In this document: piece by piece, positions 58,023 to 64,000 of the stretch
Layout: each line of letters begins with the position of its first letter
How positions within the stretch are numbered: position 1 is the stretch's first letter
Source: Lentzea albida
Lineage (GTDB): Bacteria > Actinomycetota > Actinomycetes > Mycobacteriales > Pseudonocardiaceae
Direction: 5' to 3'
Length of the DNA stretch: 64,000 bases
Assembly: GCF_900111005.1 (NCBI RefSeq)
Contig: NZ_FOFV01000016.1
Location: forward strand, 1 to 64,000
Made by a program: the position numbers and the translations under genes
Notes under the pieces: model-generated
What the model was told of the DNA's origin: nothing
The model's input: only the letters and a program-made list of their open reading frames with translations
Database searches by the model: none

Positions 58023-58854
58023 CGGCGTTGATCGACTCCCTGGCCGTGGTCCAGTTGCCGGTCGGGCTCGTCGTGAGGACGGCGACGGCGTAGCGGTCGT
58101 CGACCACGCCCGCGCTGTGCAGGTAGACGTCGCTCGGCAGGTAGTACATCCAGCCCTGCTTGGCGTACGCGCCGGTGACGCCGAGCAGGCCGAACGCCTG
58201 GTCGAAGCCGTCGGCGGCGGTCGCGGTGGCCGACGACAGCATCGCGACGACCTCGTCGCGTTCCGGCGAGGCGAGGATGTGGTCGTAGAGGCGCACCATG
58301 TCGTTCGCGGTGATGACGACCTCTCCCCACTGTGACGGGTCGTCAGGGGCGTGAGTACCTGTAAGCCCCGCTTCGGCGGCGACGCGGCCGATGGCCCCCA
58401 TGCCGTCGAACCGCGTCCACAGCACGTCCATGGCGTTGTCGTCGCTCGCGCTCAGGGCGCGGCGGACGAGGTCCCTGTCCTCGTCGGACGGCTGCTGCCG
58501 CAACGCGTCGACGGCGACGAGCAGCTTCGACAGCGACGCCGAGTAGAACGGCTTGTCGCCCTGCTGCGAGACCACCTGGCCGGTCTGGAGGTCGAAGATC
58601 GCGAGGCCTACGTCGGACGAGCTACCGGCAGCGGCGATATCCGATATATCAGTCGCTGATATATCGGATATCGCGGACGACGAGGCTGTCTCCGACGTGT
58701 CGGGATCGGTATGCGATATATCGGCGTCGTCGGTGTCCACTACATCGGGGCCGCGCGATATATCAGCTGAGCGCTTGCCGTGTGCGAGGCACGGCGATGC
58801 GTCGGGGATGGCGAACACCGCCACCACGAGGAGAACGATCAGAGTCCAACGCAC
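57967..58854 (-). CDS. Serine hydrolase / class A beta-lactamase-like protein with unusual repeat linker
   Basis: A 295-residue exported protein. The signal peptide (1-~25) precedes a linker (~26-80) rich in ADIS/SDIS/TDIS words, encoded by AT-rich palindromes. The penicillin-binding/beta-lactamase fold follows, with SASLSK (nucleophile SxxK), SASDDN (SDN-like) and YAKQGW (KTG-like). It may be a D-Ala peptidase or beta-lactamase relative. The linker composition is unlike the rest of the gene. The 3' end overlaps the upstream membrane protein gene. Confidence 0.85.
   Translation of the reverse strand: MRWTLIVLLVVAVFAIPDASPCLAHGKRSADISRGPDVVDTDDADISHTDPDTSETASSSAISDISATDISDIAAAGSSSDVGLAIFDLQTGQVVSQQGDKPFYSASLSKLLVAVDALRQQPSDEDRDLVRRALSASDDNAMDVLWTRFDGMGAIGRVAAEAGLTGTHAPDDPSQWGEVVITANDMVRLYDHILASPERDEVVAMLSSATATAADGFDQAFGLLGVTGAYAKQGWMYYLPSDVYLHSAGVVDDRYAVAVLTTSPTGNWTTARESINAVTTAALAKLRATTGPTRP
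58634..58674. repeat. 41-bp near-perfect AT-rich palindrome in the serine hydrolase gene
   Basis: The arm GCGATATCCGATATATCAG (58634-58652) is followed after TCG by its exact reverse complement CTGATATATCGGATATCGC (58656-58674). The GATATATC octamer occurs once per arm. On the minus strand it encodes the SDIS...DISD segment of the linker. Confidence 0.95.
58715..58764. repeat. Two further GATATATC elements in the serine hydrolase gene
   Basis: GATATATC occurs at 58715-58722 (in GCGATATATCGGCG) and at 58757-58764 (in GCGATATATCAG). The second repeats the end of the arm of the palindrome at 58634-58652. All copies lie in the linker-coding part. Confidence 0.85.
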
Positions 58855-58870
58855 ACCTCCAAGGTCCGCG

Positions 58871-59602
58871 TCACAGGACTCTGGTGTCGAGCGTTTCCTC
58901 CTGTGCGGTTGCTGAAGAATCGTCCCTGACCACGACGTATGCGCTCGCGCCGGGACGTTCCGTCACCGCCTCGACGAGTTCGGTGCCGCGGTAGAGCAGG
59001 CCGGCGCCGTCGTCGGTGCAGTACGTCTTCGGCAGCACCCCGGAGGCCACGGCCTCGTGGATCTTCGGGCGGCGCTGCTCCTCGGAGTCGTAGTGCACGC
59101 CGTTGCCGTGGGGCAGGAAGCCCAGGCCGTTCGTGACGATGCGGAGGTCCGGGCCGAACGAGTCCGTCGCGCCGCCCGCGTGCCAGCAGATCGAGCCCGC
59201 CGACACACCGCTGAGCACCACGCCCGCCTCCCACGCCTTGCGGAAGACGGCGCCGAGGCCGTGCACCTCCCAGACCGCGAGCAGGTTCGCCACCGATCCG
59301 CCGCCCACCCAGATGACGTCGTGCGAGAGCACGTAGTCCTCCAGGTCGTCGGTCGGCGGCATCGTGAACAGGTTCAGCACCGACACGTCGACGCCCGCGA
59401 CCCTGCCCGCCTCGGTCATGTTCGCGTTCATCGCCCGCTGGTCGCCGCCGGCGGTGCCGACGTGGCACAGGCGCGGTGTGCGGCCGTCCACGCCGGACAG
59501 GTCCAGTGCGAAGTGGATCAGCTTGTCGAACTCGACGAGGGTGCGGTGCCCAGGGCGCAATCCCCCGGAGGTCGCGAGGATGGTGGGCTGCTCAGCAGGC
59601 AT
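58871..59602 (-). CDS. Peptidase E (family S51)-like protein
   Basis: A 243-residue protein of the type 1 glutamine-amidotransferase-like fold. The nucleophile is Ser in GVSAGSICWH, preceded by VIWVGGGSVANLLAVW; the typical start TILATSGGLRPG is present. Family S51 cleaves N-terminal aspartyl dipeptides, or acts as cyanophycinase. ATG 59602. It lies 16 bases upstream of the serine hydrolase on the same strand and may be co-transcribed. Confidence 0.88.
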   Translation of the reverse strand: MPAEQPTILATSGGLRPGHRTLVEFDKLIHFALDLSGVDGRTPRLCHVGTAGGDQRAMNANMTEAGRVAGVDVSVLNLFTMPPTDDLEDYVLSHDVIWVGGGSVANLLAVWEVHGLGAVFRKAWEAGVVLSGVSAGSICWHAGGATDSFGPDLRIVTNGLGFLPHGNGVHYDSEEQRRPKIHEAVASGVLPKTYCTDDGAGLLYRGTELVEAVTERPGASAYVVVRDDSSATAQEETLDTRVL

Positions 59603-59653
59603 GACCTTGATCCTCGCAGGGGCGTCAACGCGACAGGCGCGCGGTCTGGGACC

Positions 59654-60328
59654 ATGCACGGTGTGCGGACCACGCCCCTCAGACCACTCGCCAGGATTCG
59701 CCGGATCGTGTTGCGCCTCGTCTTCGGGGCGCTGGTCGTCGGCGTGCTCGTGGGCGGCGGCACGGCGTTCCGCGTGTGGCAGGTCGCGCGCGTGGACGAC
59801 TGGACGAAAGCCGACATGGCCATCGTGCTCGGTGCCGCGCAGTACAACGGCGTCCCGTCCGACGTGCTCGCGGCCCGCCTGGAGCACGCGCTCGGCCTCT
59901 ACCAGGAAGGCGTCGTCGGCTACATCGCGACGACCGGAGGCCGCCAGCCCGGCGACAACTTCACCGAGGGCCAGGTCGGCAAGCTCTGGCTGGTCAAGCG
60001 CGGTGTGCCCGAGGACAGGGTGCTGCAGGTCGGCGAGGGCGCGGACACGCTCGGCTCGCTGCGGGCCGTCGCGTCGGTCGCGCAGGAGCGGAACCTGAAG
60101 ACCGCCGTGATCGTCAGCGACCCGTGGCACTCGCTGCGCGCCCGCACCATGGCCGAGGACGCCGGTCTGCGGGCGTGGACGTCGCCGACCAGGAGCGGTC
60201 CGAACGTGCAGACGCGCGAAACGCAGTGGTTCTACATCAAGCGCGAAACCGGAGCGTTGCTCTACTACCGCTTGATGAAGGCGCACGCCGGCGTGTTCGA
60301 CGAGCTGAAACTCCCTAAAATCGGGTGA
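59654..60328 (+). CDS. SanA/YdcF-like DUF218 membrane-anchored protein
   Basis: A 224-residue protein with one N-terminal signal-anchor helix (residues ~18-40) and a DUF218 domain outside: [40 protein letters not shown] and [14 protein letters not shown]. Relatives influence envelope barrier function and vancomycin tolerance. The stop overlaps the dgt start (TGATG), and this order is conserved upstream of dgt in some actinomycetes. Confidence 0.88.
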   Translation: MHGVRTTPLRPLARIRRIVLRLVFGALVVGVLVGGGTAFRVWQVARVDDWTKADMAIVLGAAQYNGVPSDVLAARLEHALGLYQEGVVGYIATTGGRQPGDNFTEGQVGKLWLVKRGVPEDRVLQVGEGADTLGSLRAVASVAQERNLKTAVIVSDPWHSLRARTMAEDAGLRAWTSPTRSGPNVQTRETQWFYIKRETGALLYYRLMKAHAGVFDELKLPKIG

Positions 60329-61566
60329 TGGGATACACCGGTCACGACGCGGAGCGACTGCTCTCCGAAGAGCCCAAGAGCGCCGCGCTGCCGGGTGCCC
60401 GCATCGAGGAGCGCACGCCGTTCTCCCGTGACCGGGCCCGCGTGCTGCACTCCGCGGCGTTGCGCAGGCTGGCGGGCAAGACCCAGGTCGTCGGTCCCGG
60501 TGAGGGTTCCGAGGTCACCGGTGTGCCGCGCACGCGCCTCACGCACTCGCTGGAGGTCGCGCAGATCGGCCGCGGCATCGGCGAGGAGCTGGGCTGCGAC
60601 CCGGACATCGTCGACACGGCCGGCCTCGCGCACGACATCGGGCATCCGCCGTTCGGGCACAACGGCGAGAGGGCGCTCAACGAGCTCGCCGGTCCGTGCG
60701 GTGGCTTCGAGGGCAACGCGCAGACGTTCCGCATCCTCGCGCGCTTGGAGCCCAAGACGGCGCACGGCCTGAACCTCACGCGCGCGGTGCTCGACGCGTC
60801 GACGAAGTACCCGTGGAAGCGCACGCCGGGCATGGTGAAGTTCGGCGTGTACGACGACGACCTCGAAGTGTTCGAGTGGATGCGTTCGGGCGCGCCGGAA
60901 CGGGAGAGGTGCATCGAGGCGCAGGTGATGGACTGGTCCGACGACGTGGCGTACTCCGTGCACGACGTCGAGGACGGCGTCCTGGCCCACCGCATCAACC
61001 TCGGCGCGCTGGCCAGTGCCGACGAACGCGCCGCCATCGCGTCGCTCGCCGCGAAGACGTTCTCCGACGAGTCCGTCGCGACGCTGGAGGCCACCGCCGA
61101 GGAACTGCTGGACCTCCCGGTGATCGGGTACTGGACCGGCCACGAGTACGACGGCTCGCTCGGCGCCCAGGTGGCGTTGAAGAACCTCACCAGCGAACTG
61201 GTCGGCCGCTTCGCCTCCGCGGCCGTCACCGCGACCCGTGCCGTGCACGGTGACGGCGCTCTGACGAGGTACAACGCGTCGCTGGAGGTCCCGCGGCAGG
61301 TCGCGGCGGAGGTGGCGCTGCTCAAGGCGATGGCCGTCCGGTACGTCATGAGCGACCCGGCGCGCCTCGCCATGCAGGCCGACCAGCGCGACCTGATCAC
61401 GAGCCTCGTCGGCCGCCTGCTGGAGCGCCCGGAGCTGCTCGACCCGGCGTTCCGCCCGGTGTTCGAGGCCGCTTCCTCCTACGCCGCAAGGCTTCGCGTC
61501 GTGATCGACCAGGTCGCGCTGCTCACCGACGCGCAGGCCGTGGCCTGGCACCGCGCATCGGCGTAG
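60328..61566 (+). CDS. dgt: Deoxyguanosinetriphosphate triphosphohydrolase-like protein
   Basis: A 412-residue HD-domain enzyme that removes the triphosphate from dNTPs. [18 protein letters not shown] gives the first His, [15 protein letters not shown] the HD dyad and the second His, and [16 protein letters not shown] the distal Asp region. ATG 60328 overlaps the previous stop. In most actinobacteria dnaG follows; here serpins do. Confidence 0.94.
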   Translation: MGYTGHDAERLLSEEPKSAALPGARIEERTPFSRDRARVLHSAALRRLAGKTQVVGPGEGSEVTGVPRTRLTHSLEVAQIGRGIGEELGCDPDIVDTAGLAHDIGHPPFGHNGERALNELAGPCGGFEGNAQTFRILARLEPKTAHGLNLTRAVLDASTKYPWKRTPGMVKFGVYDDDLEVFEWMRSGAPERERCIEAQVMDWSDDVAYSVHDVEDGVLAHRINLGALASADERAAIASLAAKTFSDESVATLEATAEELLDLPVIGYWTGHEYDGSLGAQVALKNLTSELVGRFASAAVTATRAVHGDGALTRYNASLEVPRQVAAEVALLKAMAVRYVMSDPARLAMQADQRDLITSLVGRLLERPELLDPAFRPVFEAASSYAARLRVVIDQVALLTDAQAVAWHRASA

Positions 61567-61603
61567 CTTCGAGGGCGATGGCCGACCAGTCGAGGGAGCT
61601 CTT

Positions 61604-62611
61604 GTGACCGATCAGGCCGACTTCGCCCTGAACCTGCACCGCGTCGCCGTACCTGATCCGTCCACGAACGCGTGCTGGTCGCCGTTCTCGGTGGCGAGCG
61701 CGCTCGCGCTGACCCACGAGGCCGCCCGCGGCGAGACCCGCGCGGAACTCGACGGCCTGCTGAACGGTTTCGACGCCTCGGACGCGCTGGACGTGCCCGA
61801 ACTGGCCGTCGCGAACACGCTGTGGGCCGACGACGACCTGACGCTCGACCTGGGCTTCTCACTCGCCGGCTCGGTGCGCCGCACGGCGTTCTCCGACCCC
61901 GCGACGGTCCGCAAGCTCGTCAACACCGATGTCGCCGAGACCACCCGCGGCCTCATCCCCGAACTGCTCGCCGACGCGCCGCCCGCGGACGCCGCCGCGA
62001 TCATCGTCAACGCCCTGTACCTCAAGGTCGGCTGGCTGAACCCGTTCGCCGCCTGGGACACCGCCGACAAGCCGTTCCACGCGCCCGGCGACGACGTGGA
62101 CGTGCCGACGATGAAGGTGACGGAGAAGTTCCGCTACGCCCGCCACGACGGCTGGCAGACGATCGTGCTGCCCGCGGACTCGGGCGTCGAGACCGTGGTC
62201 CTGCTGCCGGACGAGTCGCTGGACCAGCCGCTGCCCGCCTCCGCGTTCACCGCCCAGGACCTCACGCGGCTCGAGCTCTCACTGCCCAAAGTGGACGTGC
62301 GGGCGAAGTTCAACCTGAAGAACACGTTGCGGCAGCTGGGGGTCGAGCGCATGTTCGCGCGCGACGCCGACTTCTCCGGCCTCTCCCCGGACGAGCGGAT
62401 GTTCGTGGACGACGTGGTGCACGAGGCCGTGCTGCGCCTCGACGAGGAGGGCCTCGAAGGAGCCGCGGCCACCGCCGTCACGTTCCGGACGGTGTCGATC
62501 GAGATCCCGGTGGACCCGGTCGTGGTGACCGTGGACCGGCCGTTCCTGCTCGCGGTGCGGCACGCGCGGTCCGGTGCGATCTACTTCCTCGCGCAGGTCG
62601 CCCGTCCGTGA
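61604..62611 (+). CDS. Serpin, copy 1
   Basis: A 335-residue serine-protease inhibitor. Conserved serpin strands include NACWSPFSVASALALTHEAARG, IIVNALYLKVGWLNPFA, and the C-terminal PFLLAVRHARSGAIYFLAQV. The hinge is EEGLEGAAATAV; counting from it, P1 falls near Val-Ser in TFRTVS, so a chymotrypsin- or elastase-like target fits. No signal peptide, hence cytosolic. GTG start with GAGGGAG upstream. It overlaps copy 2 by 4 bases (GTGA). Confidence 0.93.
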   Translation: MTDQADFALNLHRVAVPDPSTNACWSPFSVASALALTHEAARGETRAELDGLLNGFDASDALDVPELAVANTLWADDDLTLDLGFSLAGSVRRTAFSDPATVRKLVNTDVAETTRGLIPELLADAPPADAAAIIVNALYLKVGWLNPFAAWDTADKPFHAPGDDVDVPTMKVTEKFRYARHDGWQTIVLPADSGVETVVLLPDESLDQPLPASAFTAQDLTRLELSLPKVDVRAKFNLKNTLRQLGVERMFARDADFSGLSPDERMFVDDVVHEAVLRLDEEGLEGAAATAVTFRTVSIEIPVDPVVVTVDRPFLLAVRHARSGAIYFLAQVARP

Positions 62612-63612
62612 CCGACCAGACCGCGTTCGCCCTGACCCTGCACCGAGCCGCCGTACCCGATCCGTCCGTGAACGCGTGCTGGTCGCCGTTCTCGGTGGCC
62701 AGTGCGCTCGCGCTGGTCCACGAGGCCTCCCGGGGGCGGACGCGCGAGGAGCTCGGCCTGCTGATCGGCGGGTTCGACGGCTCGGACGCGCTCGACGTGC
62801 CGGACCTGGCCGTCGCGAACTCGCTGTGGGCGGACGCCGGCCTGCCGCTCGACCCCGCCTTCTCGTTGACGGCCTCCGTGCGGAGGGCGGACTTCGCCGA
62901 GTCCGGGACCGTGCGCGAACTGATCAACGCCGACGTCGCCGAGGCGACCCGCGGCCTCGTCCCCGCACTGCTGCCGCCCCCTTCCACCCCGTACAGCGGG
63001 GCGGTCGTCGTCAACGCCCTCTACCTCAGGACCGGCTGGGAGACCGCGTTCCCGGCGTCCCGGACGACGCCGCGACCGTTCCACGCCCCCGGCGGTGACG
63101 TCGAGGTGCCGACCATGACGGTGACGGCCGAACTGGGCTACGCCAGGACCGGGGGCTGGCAGACCGTCGTGCTGCCGGCGAAGTCGGGGGTGGAGGTGCT
63201 GGTGCTGCTGCCGGACGGGCCGCTGGACCAGCCGCACCCGGCCGCGTTCGACGTGCCCGGCAGCACCGCCGTCGCGCTGTCACTGCCCAAAGTGGACGTC
63301 CGGGAGAAGTTCGAGCTGCGGGAGGCGCTCGAACAGGTGGGTGTGGGCACGATGTTCTCGCCGGACGCCGATCTCAGCGGGCTCTCGCCGAAGCCCCTGT
63401 TCGTCAGCGAGGTCGTGCACGAGGCCGTGCTGCGACTGGACGAGCAGGGCCTGGAAGGTGCGGCCGCGACCGCGGTGATGAAGTCGCGGGGCGCGCGACC
63501 GAGGAAGCCCGCGCACCCGGTCGTCGTGCTCGTCGACCGGCCGTTCCTGCTCGCCGTCCGGCACGCCCGCTCGAAGGCGGTCTACTTCCTCGCGCAGGTC
63601 GCCCGTCCGTGA
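62608..63612 (+). CDS. Serpin, copy 2
   Basis: A 334-residue paralogue of copy 1, alike in framework (NACWSPFSVASALALVHEASRG, VVNALYLRTGWETAF, ALSLPKVDVREKFELREAL, PFLLAVRHARSKAVYFLAQV). The hinge EQGLEGAAATAV is the same, but the exposed loop is basic (MKSRGARPRKPA), so a trypsin- or subtilisin/furin-like target is expected. No signal peptide. Translation is coupled to copy 1 by GTGA. Confidence 0.93.
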   Translation: MTDQTAFALTLHRAAVPDPSVNACWSPFSVASALALVHEASRGRTREELGLLIGGFDGSDALDVPDLAVANSLWADAGLPLDPAFSLTASVRRADFAESGTVRELINADVAEATRGLVPALLPPPSTPYSGAVVVNALYLRTGWETAFPASRTTPRPFHAPGGDVEVPTMTVTAELGYARTGGWQTVVLPAKSGVEVLVLLPDGPLDQPHPAAFDVPGSTAVALSLPKVDVREKFELREALEQVGVGTMFSPDADLSGLSPKPLFVSEVVHEAVLRLDEQGLEGAAATAVMKSRGARPRKPAHPVVVLVDRPFLLAVRHARSKAVYFLAQVARP

Positions 63613-63681
63613 TGGCGTGACGCCCTGTCGGGCGAGCGTTTCGCACGGCGAGATCATGATCATGGGCTTACCGTTCTGCGC

Positions 63682-64000
63682 ATGACCCAGCACGGTGCCG
63701 GCGAGCAGCTCGTCGTGCTCGCCGCGGCGGGCGCCACGCGCATCACCTGCTTCAGCGGCGTCACCATTCCCGTCCTGCTCAGGACCGAGTGCTACGCGAA
63801 GGCGCTGGCCAGGGCGCTGGGGTTCGCGCCGGCGCCCGAACTGCAGCCCGACGGCGTGCTGCCGCAGTGCGTGTTCTTCATCCACGAGTACGCGCTGCGC
63901 ACCGTCGTCGGCGGCGACCGGCTGATGGAGGACCAGGTCCTGCACCTGCTGTTCCACGCGCCGTCGATCCGGATCGTGCCGGCCAGCGCGGGAGGGGCGG
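63682..64000 (+). CDS. DUF5753-like protein without helix-turn-helix (partial, runs off window)
   Basis: Starting at ATG 63682 the frame stays open to the edge. CVFFIHEYALRTVVGGDRLMEDQVLHLL and APSIRIVPASAGG align with the DUF5753 domain of the XRE regulator at 6181 (CVFFVHELALRQ, DDQVMEDQ). No HTH precedes it: only ~60 residues come before, with FSGVTIPVLLRTECYAKAL instead. It is thus an orphan sensor domain. 63613-63681 contains ATCATGAT (63652-63659) but no clear promoter. Confidence 0.7.
   Translation, partial: MTQHGAGEQLVVLAAAGATRITCFSGVTIPVLLRTECYAKALARALGFAPAPELQPDGVLPQCVFFIHEYALRTVVGGDRLMEDQVLHLLFHAPSIRIVPASAGGA

Noticed and set aside
63646-63662. GATCATGATC dyad as a further copy of the GATATATC repeat
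   Set aside because: The core differs (ATCATGAT), and it lies in an intergenic gap. It may be an operator but is not the same element.
1-64000. Prophage, integron or transposon
   Set aside because: No integrase, transposase, terminal inverted repeats, attachment-site duplication or phage structural genes were found.

Overview
The window is high-GC chromosomal DNA from an actinomycete, most likely a filamentous member of the Pseudonocardiales (Saccharothrix/Lentzea/Amycolatopsis-like). I infer this from strong G/C bias at third codon positions, frequent GTG starts, XRE-DUF5753/DUF397 regulator pairs, a chitinase behind a DasR-type operator, the rsmE...HIT-phoH-ybeY-hlyC-era-recO-uppS-glyS-dgt gene order, and an actinobacterial sulfur leader peptide. 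It is mostly core genome with accessory insertions. No tRNA gene, integrase, transposase, prophage or CRISPR array was seen.

Left part (1-25.4 kb): the end of an rRNA operon (23S 3' end, 5S, strong terminator); a WD40-KAP membrane ATPase; an operon of ATP-grasp, alpha-E and transglutaminase-like proteins; an XRE/DUF397 pair; a PemK/MazF-like gene; lepA; an EF-hand protein; an HxlR regulator divergent from a reductase; a methyltransferase; an HD hydrolase divergent from a secreted GH18 chitinase; nitronate monooxygenase; tandem DUF885 metallopeptidase-like genes; an amino-acid permease; an alcohol dehydrogenase-like gene; a secreted RNase Sa-like enzyme with its barstar; and a DJ-1/MarR pair with two palindromic operators.

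Centre (25.4-39.3 kb): a minus-strand sulfur-assimilation operon runs from 34.4 down to 26.0 kb: leader peptide, sulfite reductase, zinc ribbon, cysH, cysD, cysN, ssuA, ssuB, ssuC and sirohydrochlorin chelatase. Together these take up sulfate or sulfonate sulfur, make APS, reduce it to sulfite and sulfide, and supply siroheme. A 28-aa leader peptide and a hairpin burying the sulfite reductase ribosome site look like translational attenuation. Divergently lie hemW, hrcA, dnaJ and rsmE, ending in a double hairpin.

Right part (39.4-64 kb): a small accessory block (alpha/beta hydrolase, TetR, HIT, two GNAT paralogues) precedes the housekeeping run phoH-ybeY-hlyC-cdd-like-era-recO-uppS. A likely zinc module follows (permease, TIGR03943-like partner, Zur, SmtB-type ArsR), then glyS. 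Between glyS and dgt sits an insert with a YbaB/WXG-like/membrane-protein set reminiscent of type VII secretion substrates, a serine hydrolase whose linker is built from AT-rich palindromes, a peptidase E and a SanA-like protein. After dgt come two tandem serpins with different reactive loops and a partial DUF5753 gene cut by the window edge.

The most interesting signals are the sulfur-operon attenuator, the GATATATC palindromic repeats accommodated inside coding sequence, the tandem serpins, the KAP-WD40 ATPase and the T7SS-like module.
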